From NCBI GenBank assembly GCA_000727475.1, contig KL647323.1, positions 778,589-842,588 of the forward strand: a stretch of 64,000 nt of DNA. The letters are read 5' to 3'. This document shows positions 21,922 to 33,659 of this stretch, piece by piece. The stretch comes from Sarcocystis neurona (Eukaryota > Apicomplexa > Conoidasida > Eucoccidiorida > Sarcocystidae). The position numbers were made by a program, and so were the translations under genes. The notes under the pieces were generated by a model. That model was not told the origin of the DNA, searched no databases, and saw only the letters and a program-made list of their open reading frames with translations. Numbering within the stretch: the stretch's first letter is position 1; each line of letters starts with the position of its first letter.

Positions 21922-22468
21922 GAGGCACCGGCAGTACAGGCCGGCGCGGCACTACTACACTACCAGTAGCACTAGCTGTAGTACTAACCCTGCAGCAGCC
22001 GTCCGTGGCAGGGCGGGTGGCGGGAAACGTGGTGAAGATGGTGCAGCCGTCCGAGTGTATGCGAAAGGAAACGAACGAACGCGTGTGTTAAGTGGAGACA
22101 GCAGGCATGAGCTTGAATGCTCGGTAACCGTGTCAGAGCCGCAAGAACGGGTAGCAGCCGCGGGTCAAAAAGTGGAAAGAATAGAAGTGTGATACTTTAC
22201 AACCTCCACGTGGCCTCTACGCCAGGCCAGCTAGACACGTCGGCGTACGCGCTGGGGTATTACTCATCCACACGTACCTCCTCCAGCTCTTGAGGACGCC
22301 CGGCCGGTCTGCTCTGCCGGCTACCACGCGATGGATCTTCCCCGTGCTGTTGGCGCGACAGCGGTAGCGGCAGCAACACGGAAAGAGCGTCGGCAACCTG
22401 GGAGCAGCTAGCCGACACGACCACTCTTTCATCCACTCATGTAGACACGACGGAGGAGAAGTACTCAC

Positions 22469-23086
22469 TGACAGCCGGTGATCTGGTGACACCAGCTGTC
22501 ACACATTGGTTGTGCTGGAAGTTGGTGATGGTCCCTGGGTAGACATACAGGAGGTCCCTCTGCACGTGGCGCCGCGATAGCCCCTGCTGTTTGAGCAGCT
22601 CTCTGGCCGTCGCTGCCCCCGGGGCTGCTAGTCCCGTGGCTGGCACTACTGTTCACCGTTCCACCAAGGGTGGTGATTCTGATGCATAGACACGGCCAGA
22701 GCACTCACCAGAGTTAGCAGGACCATGATGTACACGGTGCAACGCAGACGTTTGCCGCCACCCCTGGGTGGTGGTTGCAGTTTCAGTGAAGAACCGCAAC
22801 ACGGTGAAGCGGGTCCCCTGCCAGCTTTGTGTGCCGTTCCTCTTGTTCCTCTTCGACATGGGAACCATAAACCTTAAGATCCCGTACGAGAAAGCTAGTG
22901 ACGCAAACGCACGCCATTTCATACAATACGTACCAAAGAAAGGGGCACAAGGAAAGGGTGATGCACGAAGCAACAGAGGAGCTGGACGACGGGCAGAGTA
23001 CGGCGCTCATCCCGTGCAGTACTACCGCCGTGCCCCGGCGACGTGGTTGCCTTACGGTCAGTCAACACCGATGGAGAAAGTTTCAT
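22469..23086 (-). CDS. Unrecognised protein, three 5' exons
   Basis: Exons on the minus strand: 23086-23056 (ATG, MKLSPSVLTD, donor GTAAGG), 22894-22709 (acceptor CACTAG, donor GTGAGT) and 22648-22469 (acceptor GAACAG, donor GTGAGT). Phases agree at both joins. The third exon is the most protein-like (ARELLKQQGLSRRHVQRDLL, YVYPGTITNFQHN). A fourth exon exists between about 22430 and 22290; two acceptors fit the phase, one leading to an early stop and one to a strong GTACGT donor. It sits just upstream of the rhoptry-kinase-like gene on the same strand, but I found no reason to fuse them. No family is recognised. Confidence 0.35.
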
Positions 23087-24072
23087 TTTTTATGCAGAAA
23101 CCGTTGAGCATGTACACTTTAAGGAGTTCACCAACACTAAGTGATCCACAATACGTTGCATGCCACGACCACTCGTGAGCTGTGTTGCAGATTGCTTGTG
23201 GATTCACTCGCTTGTGTCGAATGCAGCGGAAAAAAAGGGAAAAACATTCACCAAAGACCATGTGTTTGTGTAGGTCAGATTGATAGTGAATAAGAACAGT
23301 AGTGGCGGAACACAGCCAGCGGAACACTAATCAATGCAGAGTACCACAGAGAGAGTCAGCTCTACACCGGAGCCACTGGCAATCAAGGCGTGGTCTGCTC
23401 AGTGCCGACGCACTGCCCGTCCGAGGGAAACGAGCTTATGTAAGACACTAGAAGGAAGACATGCACTACTAGAAGACTTGTGACAGTCTCTCAAGCTAAG
23501 AACTCGCTAAAATCAAGGTCTGTGTCTGCTCGGCAGCAGATATTGCACGGACACGGAGGGGGAGACTCATGACCTGACATGTAAACCCCAGTGAGAGGCT
23601 GGAAAACTAGCTCGTATACGCTTGGTTGTCAAATGAACTACCAAGTCGTTACGCATGGTGTAAGGGAATCTGCGTATCTCTGCATCAAGTCGCAGCACAC
23701 TCTGTATAAATACGCCAACATAAGCTGCACAGGCGAACAGCATCCCAGAAAGCTGTACGGTATCACTCTTTCGTATGCGCCCGCACGCTCAGAAGTGCGC
23801 AGCCGCAAATAAGGTGACCTGCAGTCTCTGTGCGTGTTAACGAACAGCACATTGTTGCGCTCGCGCCCTACTATACTTTGCATGTCTGACGACCTCACGA
23901 CCTGACAACGTGAACACCGGTGCGCGGGCAACAAAAGCGGAAAACACGCGAGGACGCTATCTCCCTCGACTAATAAGCATACTAGTGGCAATGAAAACAT
24001 CACGTAAGATCCGAAGCGGCAAGTATCCCGGATGGGGGACCGCAGTCACTGGTCTGCGACAGTCAGTGCTGC

Positions 24073-24687
24073 TCAGTGAAGAAGGGTGAAACACCCCATG
24101 CGAACCAGACTCCTCAGCAGCGGAGGAACTTCGTCAACTGTGTGCACCTCATTGGTTGCTAGCCGCCTCTTGACCTTCAGTGGGTTACGCGGCGAAGTTT
24201 ATCAGTGCTGAAAACGATGTGCTCCCCAAATCAGAACTCCGGCGTCCACGACAGCAGCCTACCTGAAACTGCTGACGCGCGGCGCAATGGAAAAAGCGCG
24301 CGGAACCAATGAATTCGTGTATGTATGTACGCAGGGGATAGAGTAAAATCATGTCCGACGACACGTGGACTTGCAGGAAAGCATCACAGGCAAAAAGAGC
24401 ACAGAAATCGAAATGCACGATCTGTCTGTGTATACCTGACTACCAGCTGTACGCACGGCCGCACGTGGTACATCTAGGCGTGGCTCGCCGAACTCTCTCC
24501 AGTTAAGTAAGGCACGAATAATGTGCCGCTTTCACCAGTGCTGGTAGAGACCCTCCCCATCACGAAGTGTCACGGTTTGCAGTATATTCAGCTCATCACG
24601 GAAGCTGTTGCCCTTTTGGATCGTTACACTTAAAGGTACGTTTGCGGTAGGTGCACGTTTGCGATTACGCGTAGACTCCGAAAGCAG
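24073..24687 (-). CDS. Unrecognised protein, three 3' exons
   Basis: Exons on the minus strand: 24687-24536 (donor GTGAAA), 24369-24263 (acceptor CTTTCCTGCAAG, donor GTAGGC) and 24158-24073 (acceptor GGCTAG, stop TGA). Total 345 nt, in phase throughout. Text: NRKRAPTANVPLSVTIQKGN, FRDELNILQTVTLRDGEGLY, then VVGHDFTLSPAYIHTRIHWF, then VHTVDEVPPLLRSLVRMGCF. The first exon is the most convincing; the GTGAAA donor is weak and the exon could instead end at the TGA it overlaps. 5' exons lie above 24.7 kb. No known domain. Confidence 0.4.
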
Positions 24688-25034
24688 CTGCTTCCCACTT
24701 CATCAACCACTTCTAGTAGGACAACCTGCGTTTCTCACCCAAGATGCTCACTTCTAACCTTCCTGGAAAACGTCTTCGCAATGCAAAGCTGCTTTGAGAG
24801 AAAGGAACGAAACGGCTGGTAAGAGGAATAAGTTTGAAAAACGCAGTTTTGCTTAGTGGGGGAACTAAGTAAGGTCACGAATTTCAAGATGAAAAGTAGG
24901 CTCGCGCGAGAGGTGCAGCTTTCAGAGCGGACCACTCGCTTCGGCGGCATCAAAGCTGCAGAGATTTGTCTCTGTCTAGCGGGCAACCGCTCTATCAAGT
25001 AGGGCAAACGACATATTTTCTGACTGTACGAGGG

Positions 25035-25346
25035 TCATGATGGTTGACGCGAACTGGACTTCGCGTTTCTGGAGATCCTGAACACAGTAGCGGGGCGGTT
25101 GTGGACAATGGCATTTCCGACATCATACAGTTGTAGGAAGCGTAGGTGTGTGAGACGCATGTGAAGTAGCTTCTTCGCGTACTCGGTGACAACAGGGAAG
25201 TCTGCAAAATGCCTCTGTGGTGGCTGCAAAGCCAAGTTGTGCACAAGCGCTGGAAAATATACGTGGGGGATGTTTCCGCAGGGAATGTCGTCAGCGTGTC
25301 TTGTTCCTTTTGCACGTTGCAGACTTGTTGCCGGTACCGTGTGCAC
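25035..25346 (-). CDS. Unrecognised 3' exon
   Basis: An open minus frame ending at TGA (25035), without a usable ATG, carrying VYFPALVHNLALQPPQRHF and FPVVTEYAKKLLHMRLTHLR-type text. An acceptor is possible at ACAAG near 25338. A second minus frame over 25399-25250 is also open and protein-like, so the frame is not secure. It lies between two other minus-strand models and could belong to the upstream exons of the 24 kb gene. Confidence 0.25.
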   Translation of the reverse strand: MHTVPATSLQRAKGTRHADDIPCGNIPHVYFPALVHNLALQPPQRHFADFPVVTEYAKKLLHMRLTHLRFLQLYDVGNAIVHNRPATVFRISRNAKSSSRQPS

Positions 25347-25685
25347 GTGGGGAGAGGCGCCACGTTAGCGAGGCCGAAGCGCGAAATCCGAAAGATCACC
25401 GTAGCCGTACACCATTCGCAGAGTATTAGAGCGGTCTAAAACCGTACGAAGGACACCGAACTGCTTCTGCATCATAGTAAGGGAAGGTTTACTGTTTCAC
25501 CGCGACCGCGAAAGGCAACACGCTCCATTGTGCACCTGCGTCTATGCCTGTGTTTGTGTCTACCGGCTCTCGTATACCCCACTCTCACCGAATGTACACG
25601 CGCATCTAAAAACACTACGTAAACCTGTACACACGTATCTACATATTCACTTCGTCCTTACCATCCCTTCCAAGATCAGCGCCTT

Positions 25686-27118
25686 CTATTTATTAAGTGT
25701 TAGACGATTTCCACTGTCTTCCTCCCGCGAAAGCCAATCGATACGTACAGGTGTTCCCCTGCCCTCCTGGATTTCCGTCGTGTTCAGTGATTCTCCTCCA
25801 GCAATATTGACACGGACCACACGGTGCATCAGGCACTGCAACTTGTGTTGCCCTACCACCTGCGAAATAAATTAGTTGGGTTTTTCTTCTGCAACGTGGT
25901 GACGCAGTAATCACTCAAGCCCAGGGAACACGAAAGTCAAAAGTGAGTGGTTTTCCAGTTGTAGCAGCAGATGACCTGAATTCTAAAAGCGCGCTTAAAT
26001 AATTAACTGCTGCCAGCTGTTCTTTTGATGGAAATATTTTGAAACGGAGTCCGGCGGAAAATAGTCCTGATAGCAATGAATCTTGTAACACAAGTTCAAT
26101 GTTTCAAAGCAGCAGTCCGTAAAATTGACACAACTGTAGAAGTCTACACCTAAAAGCTAGACAGGGTTACATTGAAGCGAAACTGGGCGTAGCCAAAGAG
26201 TAGAGCGTGGCCATCGAACAGCATCACGTTCGAGCATTCGAGCACACAAAGAATGCATTCATGCAACCGTGAGGAACTGCCACTGTAGGGACACTACGCA
26301 GTGTTTAGCTGTTTTAGTATGTTTCTATGGTGCGGTACAGTCGTACGGTTGCTGAAGAAGTGGGACAAGCCCAACCCTAAGGCCTCTCCAAGCGTTCACA
26401 CCTGCAACACAACGACGTAGCGCAGAAGAGAATTGTGCACTAGTCTGGGTGGTCGTATGCACTCAACGACGCAGTTGAGAGCGGAACCGCTACGGTTTAG
26501 ATAGCTGGATCTCAATCCCTGAGCAACCACGGGGGCCGTCGTCTCTTGTGGCGCACTAAAAAACAGCGAACGTTCGCCCACGAGGCTCTTCCCTGTGTAC
26601 CATAATCCACTTGGGGCAACGTAGCTGTTTGAAGCCTCGACCATTACTGAAAGGTAGATGTAGACACGCTGTTAGATGTTACCTTGCACCAGAAAGTGAC
26701 AACTCAACACCCAGTAGGACAAAGCGTCGCTTTGAGCACTCTTCTTCTTGAGCGGGGTTACTCCTGACCCTGTAGCACTGGAGTCGCATGACAGTCAAAC
26801 ACCCTCTACCATCTGCGAAACTCGGTTTTCTTTGGCCAGCTTTCTGCACGAACTGCAGGACAGTTACGCACAACACTGGACAAGAAGCTACTGCACCTTA
26901 CCGCGCGTACAGGGCAGCCGACGCACTGCGGTGACACCACAATAATGAATATGTGCTGCACGTGATAAGCCTCACACTTGAATACGGCAGACCATGATGC
27001 TGGGCATTCTCATGGTAATGCGTCGTAAAGCAGCGGATTCGAGGACAGTCTTCTTAGCCGTCCTTGTATGGAAAGACCTCACCGTACGCGTCGTTTGTGA
27101 AGGGAAACTGAAGACAAG
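25686..27118 (-). CDS. Unrecognised secreted-type protein, five 3' exons
   Basis: Exons on the minus strand: 27118-27083 (acceptor TTTCTTCAG, donor GTGAGG), 26955-26902 (acceptor CACGTGCAG, donor GTAAGG), 26852-26690 (acceptor GTCCTGCAG), 26646-26402 (acceptor TACCTTTCAG, donor GTGTGA) and 25859-25686 (acceptor TTATTTCGCAG, stop TAG). The sum is 672 nt and every join is in phase. The 26690 join uses a GTGCAA donor; a nearby GTAACA would break the frame. The protein has Cys pairs (SPQCVGCPVRA), several beta-strand-like stretches (GVELSLSV, LRYVVVLQVV, HRVVRVNIAGG) and possible N-glycosylation sites (LNRSGS, LNTTEI). This looks like an extracellular beta-rich domain. No family is recognised and there is no transmembrane segment in these exons. 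Upstream exons are expected at 27.2-30 kb. Confidence 0.55.
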
Positions 27119-27609
27119 CTGAAGAAAGATGGAACGTCTCTGAGGTATATTAGCCTAGTTGTAATCTCCGTTGCAGGTCCAACTTTATGGAAGCGCTTTT
27201 GAACAAGTCCGACATCTGTAAAAGTTGCCTGCTGTTACAGCGAACCAGTGTAGAACACCTCAGCGTAACAGTGTGTTGACGAGGTTGGTGCTGTTGGGTG
27301 CTATATTCCCCGCAGCCGGACCTCCGCGAACAATGCCACGGTGAATCCAAAATTGGTGCCTTCTGTAGCAGATAATTAACAACTCGGAGCCACCGTTGCC
27401 TGTAGCTTTGAACTCTTATTCTGCGCACACATTCACGAGGTTTCCCGCGCCCGAATGTTGCAGCAGATATCGTGTACATACATGAAATAACCCCGTGTTT
27501 CAGATCTAACAGCTTTTGATTCCGCGTCTGGCCCGGTGCAAGAGGGAGAAGTGAAACGCAGTGTAGAACAACGACAGAGTTCGGAAAGCGTCGTGTCTCG
27601 CAACCCCCC

Positions 27610-27984
27610 CTAAGTCCGCTCGACGTGCTGGATACTCCCAGATGTGCTGGTACCACAGGCAAAAGTTAACAGAAAGCACCTGCGCCTTCTGAAATGTGCT
27701 GGCACTAGGAAGACAAAGATTGTCGCAGTGGTTAGGAAAGGAACTGAAGCAGACTTGAACACAGTGACGGTTCTCGGAGTGCTTAGTGTGAAAAGGTCAT
27801 AAACGCGTGGGAACGTTACTGGTGCCGGTGGCTTTCTCTGCCGATATGAAGAAAATTTCAACACTGAATCAACGACTCCAGAGCTGGAGACGGACTCATA
27901 TATATGGTTGACACAGGCAGGAAGCGGATGATTGGTGTGCATACTACTGATAGCTCGTAACCAGCTAAACGCAAACAACGCCAT
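27610..27984 (-). CDS. Possible 5' exon with true ATG
   Basis: 124-codon minus frame from ATG at 27984 (MALFAFSWLRAISS, weakly hydrophobic) to a stop at 27610. It could be the first exon of the 25.7-27.1 kb gene or a separate short gene; no donor stands out. Low support. Confidence 0.25.
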   Translation of the reverse strand: MALFAFSWLRAISSMHTNHPLPACVNHIYESVSSSGVVDSVLKFSSYRQRKPPAPVTFPRVYDLFTLSTPRTVTVFKSASVPFLTTATIFVFLVPAHFRRRRCFLLTFACGTSTSGSIQHVERT

Positions 27985-29227
27985 CGTGATTCAACGGAAT
28001 TTTGTGGAACGCACACCTTTCAGCGTCCACAACGCGTGTGTCAGCTGCACCACGAAATAGGCGCATGACGAACGTTGAGAAGAGGCGAATGCGACAGTGA
28101 CAACGTAGTCTGTCTTTCATGTGTCTGCCCCGTCGGTCCTTGAGGGGCAGCGCAGCGAGTCCACGCACGTAAGATTTGTAAAGAATTACCGCCTGAAGCG
28201 CAGGAGGACATTTAAACGAGCGTTTGAGTATAAGATCTATGTTTTCGTGACAGTTGCTTTTGATCGCATTACGTGGCGATGTTTCACGGCCGAACGACAG
28301 TCAGCATCTCCCTACGCAACCTAGCCAGAACAGTATCCACAGACAGCGAGGACTGAATGTCGTGCCCCTCAAATTATATATCGGAGGCCGACAAAACTAC
28401 AATTTAGGGCAGTTGTTACTACTTTTTAGGGCTACGTGAAGCAGTGTGGGGGAGTACGATGTACCAGCTGTTCATACAGTTTAACTCGAAGGATTGATGA
28501 CACTTGAAGCAGTTAATGAAACTGGTGACACACAGCTGAGCGCAACGCCGATCACTCTACGACCAAATAGCACTGATTTAGTAGAACTCGCAGACAAACC
28601 ACGTAGAGTGCACCCTGAAGAAAAGACGCAGGTTATCTCCTTCGCATATGAAGGTCGCTGTTGGTCACTTAGACAAAAGCCTGCCATAGAAAATGTCGTC
28701 AGGCTATCTTAGACAGACGCGCAAGATAATGAGGTTTGCCTGAATGGTCTGAACTGTAGAGAGACGACAATCAACTCAAGAGAGTGGGTGTATGTTGCCC
28801 ACAGTACCCACCGGTGCTAACGGTTCAGGTGCAGTCATATATTCGCCTGCCTTAGGGGTGAAAGAAGGCCCACCTACAGTCAAACAAGGAGTTCGAGTAC
28901 TGCACCTGTACGTAGATTCGCAGGGACGCCTAGGGACGTCTTCTTGTAGTCCCCAGTACACGTGTTAATCCTGTAGGCCCCATGGCCCTGTTGCTGCTGG
29001 CAGCGGGAAGGCCCAAAAAGGCACTAAGAGTGCTGCGCTACCCGGAAGTAAAAAAGGTCGTCCGATAATATGCGGTGTCTTCAGAGGTGCGAATCTCTTG
29101 CACCATGAAAAGAAAGCATGAACGAGATGATGTCTGACCCGCTGACACTTCCACAGACATTATCGTATCCAGGGCATACCACTGGCTGCAAAAGAACAAG
29201 TCACTACAAGCCTAAATCGAAGGAAAC

Positions 29228-29773
29228 TTAAGTCTGACCTCGCAGATATGTATCGCGGTGTAATGCATTAATCTTGACTATTCTGACTGCAGTTTTTCGG
29301 AGTATCGTTAGTGTTACAGTTATTCTATAAGATCTACGAGTCACTATTTCTCCCGGCAGTGTTGGTACCGTGCTACGGTCGTCGTAGTGACCAATACGAT
29401 TGCTGTGGATTGAGCCGTTTTCAAACCTCCAACGTGCGCATGGGGTGAACAGTGATAGGTCCGCAGGAACGGGAGTCAAACCATTGCCCTGAACGCCTTG
29501 GGGGACACGGACTTCTGCGAGGTACGTCGAGGCCGGTAACAGCAGGAACGGGACTAGGTATACACTCACTTTTCCACCATCACAGCAGTTGCAAGGTGAG
29601 GTGGGAGCTGTGAGAGTGAGGCTAATCTCAAACGCGGTGTTATTAGAAGTTGTATGGTATACAGCGTGCGAGGGAGGCAGTTCGAGGCGCTGTTCTGCAT
29701 GACAGTCTGAGGGTGCAAGTGACCTTTCGTCTAGTACGCACAGCGAAACGTTGAAGAAGAGCGACGACCTTTC
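29228..29773 (-). CDS. Open exon of extracellular character
   Basis: The minus frame is open for 181 codons from an acceptor-like ATTAG (29774-29775) to TAA at 29228. It has NVS and NNT glycosylation sequons, a CNCC cluster, and strand-like text (AFEISLTLTAPTSP, RSYRITVTLTILRK), with FTPCARWRFENGSIHSNRIG between. The style matches the 25.7-27.1 kb gene and it may be one of its upstream exons. A GTGAGT at 29569-29564 lies inside the frame, so the exon may end there instead. A plus-strand frame at 29807-30094 is unrelated. Confidence 0.4.
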   Translation of the reverse strand, partial: ERSSLFFNVSLCVLDERSLAPSDCHAEQRLELPPSHAVYHTTSNNTAFEISLTLTAPTSPCNCCDGGKVSVYLVPFLLLPASTYLAEVRVPQGVQGNGLTPVPADLSLFTPCARWRFENGSIHSNRIGHYDDRSTVPTLPGEIVTRRSYRITVTLTILRKTAVRIVKINALHRDTYLRGQT

Positions 29774-31574
29774 CTAATGTTTTACTAGAGCTGCCCCAAG
29801 CGGAGAGTGCGGACAACGCGCGAAGCACTAGGAAGCTTTAGTGTGACTGTTGGACACCCAGTGGCAAAAGCTCAAGCACAGCTACGCCGAAACTGCGTGC
29901 AGTTTGCAGTCCTGCCTCCGGCGTTAGGCGCAGAGAGAAATTCAGAAGAAGTTCTTCGTTCAAAAGGTGCTGCCGCTACCGCCTACACATTGCAAGCAAG
30001 TCAGATTTCCCGAGATCTTGCTGCCGGATCGCGCCAACCGGCAATCGAGGCAGAAGAAAGAAAAACTTTTCATGGTAGCGAACCACAGCAGTAGCCGGTT
30101 TCTCATACGGGCAGGCAGGACATCGCACGACGTGACATACACAGCAATGAAACGCGGGGAACCGTAGAAAATAGAAAAATTATGCAACTGAAAGCGAACG
30201 AACGGCAAGTGTGGACGTGGCGTGAAGAACGGCTGTGGGAAGTACTCGCAAACAGGTCGACGGCTTCACAATTCTGAGTCCCTGGAGACTACTGAAAGGG
30301 TAGCTGCAGCACATGGAGAGGAAGATTCGAAGACTCTACAGTTTTCAGAATAAAGCTAAGGTAGATAGAGCATACCTCAAATCGCTGTCAGTTTTCCAAC
30401 GGGGAAAGATTTACTGTGGTAATGTGCAACATTACATAGTGCAACAAGCCTCGCTCTTTCGTGTTTTTACAGAGCTCTGCGTGATCAGGCATTGAGTCCG
30501 AAGGCATACAAGTCCAGGAGAATTTTGATCTTTACACGTCCGTGTGCGTCTATCTGTTTGCAGGCAACACCTGCAGAATGGGTAAGATTGTACGTAAGTA
30601 GGATGTAACATTACGCGTGAGGGGAGTTCCAAAGACGAGAAACAAGTCGAAAAGTTATCGACGCACTGTTGTGTATACACGTGTACACGCATACACTTTG
30701 TGTTACTTGCACGTGCTGCGGAGGATGGACGTTCAGAACATGGTCATCGCCTAGGTGCAGCACCTTTGCACGTAGCTTTGACTCCTGTCCTTTGCCTTGT
30801 TGTTTCCTGCGTACGAAAGTGTGCTCCCGATAATATCGAAGTTAATCCCGTTGTGGAGGAATACAGGAGACCATCCTAGACACGCTATACAGTCACGGTT
30901 GTAGCAGGATGAAGTACAGGAATAAGTGAACGTGGACGGATTTATCTATACAGGTGACGGATGTGACGACAGCATAATACTGTGTCTGAAATTATTCCGG
31001 AGCCCTACAACGACGTGCTTGGGAGCGGGTAGACCAGGACTGAACGTGGCGGTGACCATCTGAGAAGGGTTGCCGTAGGTGATCCGACAAAAGAAAGGCA
31101 TACATACGTCTTCTGCAGCAGACGTGGAAGGAGACGAGCGATGAGAAAAAGTTGCGACTGCTCTACAGGTGTTACGTCTGGCACCCCAAAGAGAGCGCAT
31201 CGGAAGTGGACTTCGAGTGAGCGTTTCGCGGACAAGTGAGCAAGACCCGGCACAGGTCAGCACTGTTGCGGCGCATCAAGGATTCAGGCATTGAAAGATG
31301 GATACCAAGAACTTAGGTGAACGGTCTAACACACAACAGTGCGCGCGCAGGAGCAAAGGTATGTCGCACACGCGTGTTTCAGTATATTACAGTCACGCTA
31401 CCATCTGCAGTGCAGCAGATCGGCTGTTCTACCACTGCGTCTTGGAGTGGATGACCCCATCGCAGCAGACGGCGTGTCCTTTTCGTCCTTACGACAGTAG
31501 AAGGAGAGCAGCAGAAATTAATTATTTTAGAAAGTGATCTCGCACTGCGGTAGAGATAAAGATCTTCGTCGCGC

Positions 31575-31880
31575 CTATCGTAATAAAGCAAAATCACCCG
31601 GTGTAATGTTTTGGTTCCTTGTGAAAGTACGGTAGCGCCGCGCTCTCGTAGTACCTTCGCAAAAGTGCAGAAGCCCACGCAAGACGACTCGCCTAATGAT
31701 GAAGTACAGAAAGCGCGGCTCCACCACTGGCGGACTGCCTCGCAAAAGGGTATAAGGTCCAGAAAAGCCCGAAACGGTGCATTGCGCATCTCTGAAGAAA
31801 ATTGGCGGTACCCCAAAGGGGCGCACGCGATAAGCCTCGTCTTTCAAAAATGCGTCAAAAGGACGCGGGTGTGCATACAT
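31575..31880 (-). CDS. Unrecognised 101-residue protein or 5' exon
   Basis: True ATG at 31880 and stop at 31575. The text is well mixed, with aromatic and Cys residues (AYRVRPFGVPPIFFRDAQC, EPRFLYFIIRRVVLRGLLHF). An overlapping minus frame (31379-31816) is also open. Could be the first exon of a gene reading down toward 25.7 kb. No family known. Confidence 0.3.
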   Translation of the reverse strand: MYAHPRPFDAFLKDEAYRVRPFGVPPIFFRDAQCTVSGFSGPYTLLRGSPPVVEPRFLYFIIRRVVLRGLLHFCEGTTRARRYRTFTRNQNITPGDFALLR

Positions 31881-31886
31881 CCATAA

Positions 31887-33659
31887 TTATCTACCTACAC
31901 ATGTGAATCCACTGGTAAGGGAGACAGAGAACTAGACCGTGTGGGGGTAATATATACATAAATATACGTATGCACACACATATGCAGCCACGTAAACTCC
32001 TCTCATATCACATACATACGTACACACGTACGGACTTGTACATGAACAATGCAGGCCGCGGGGATCCAGACGTTTCCTTTTCACTTCCCAGCGAACGACG
32101 AAAATACTTGCTTCTTTGTTCGACGTTCACGTGCACGCGAAACACACGAAACACTTTTCCCGTAGACAGGCGCACGGCGTGTATCGACGCCACACGTCCT
32201 GCCGTGCGCACCATACTCTTCTCGAAAAAACGTGGCTACTCCATCCTTTGCAGAGCCACACCAACCACTAGTCTGGCGTCTATCCCGGCGGCCTACACTC
32301 GTCACGTATATATACATCTGTGTGTTGACGTCTGTACACCTCTGTGTACACATACAGAAAGTTGTAAGCAGGGCGGCACGCCCACACATCGAAGTTTGAT
32401 GTACTCGCATACGTACCTACGCGTCCTAATAGCGTTGACATATTGTAGAGCTATGTGTAGAGTGTGGATGATATTTATACGTCCAAAGGTACATTTAGGG
32501 CAGTATACGTATACTCATATATTTATATATATGTAGGTGTGGTGCATAAATCGATGCAGGGCCGCAAGTTGCACATATATATATATATATATCATACCTG
32601 TCTCTCTCCTTTCACATAAATATAAATATTTATACATGTAAATTACTGGTTCTCTTCTTCTTCCTCTGCGTACCCCTATAAACAAGTTTACTGTCTCATA
32701 ATGCAATGCCGCACATCTTGAATTTTTGACTGAAGACTAGCTCTGCCACACACACACACACGCTCACACGTACAAGCAAACGCATGCAGACGCACGTACC
32801 CCATTATGCCTGTTCCAGGATTTTAGGCAAACAGGCTGTTTCATGTCAGGCGAACACACACGCACACACATAACCATGTGCGTTTCCACATACACGTAAG
32901 TGCGAACAACTGCTTCGCTTCACGCGGCAGCGACGAACTGACAACGGCGCAGCTGCTACATCGTCTCAAGCAGCAGTCTTCTCCGCGCTGGGGTCAAACC
33001 TCCCCCACGGCCTTCTAGAGACGCGCCGCGCACTCGCGTACGTCCAGGTGAAAAGTGAGTTTGCACACATCTACAAATATTGCGACATATACCTAAGTGT
33101 GTTCAGACAAATATGAGTGCACACGGGTGTATGTGTATGTTCATGCAAACGAGAAGAAGAAAGTTTGCGGAGCCACGTCAGCGATTGGCCGCTAGAGTTT
33201 TACGGCGTTCGCAAACGGCAGCGCGTGACGCAGACTTCGCATCTGCTGCTGCCCTACTGCAGGTAAAAACAAATATGAATTCCTCTCTTGCTGTGGCGCA
33301 CGTGTGGCAGTCCTGCTGCTGCTTTTGCTTTTCCTTCCTCTCTCTTCTTCTCCCTCTCCTCCCGCCTTGTGGCACCCCGCGCGGCAGTGGTGCTGCGCCC
33401 GCGCGCTCGTCCGCTCGTGGGGCCTTCTCTCACGTCGTCTGGCGCAAGTATTCCGGTGCTCCTGCTGTTGTTGCTGTTTTTTCTTTTTCTTCTACCCCGC
33501 TGCTGCCACAGCTGCGGGTGCTCCTGTTGCTGCCGCTGCCGGCGAGTGGCAGAAAGACGGCGCCAGGGTCGCTTTTTTCTCTTGCACCTGCTAGTTCTTC
33601 TCCACCGGCGGCTGCCGTCGCACTGGCCACTGCTGCTGCTGTTGCTGTAGCAGGAACTG
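31887..33659. other. Intergenic and 3' flank of the SAM carrier gene
   Basis: TATA/CATA microsatellites (32560-32640), a CACACA run at 32748 and scattered ACGTAC boxes. From about 33300 the plus strand carries CTG repeats that are the CAG-rich 3' end and downstream flank of the minus-strand carrier gene. No independent gene is supported. Confidence 0.5.

Noticed and set aside
25686..31880. HAP2/GCS1 gamete fusogen
   Set aside because: Cys-rich beta-type text suggested it, but I cannot identify the HAP2 domain cysteines or a C-terminal transmembrane helix.
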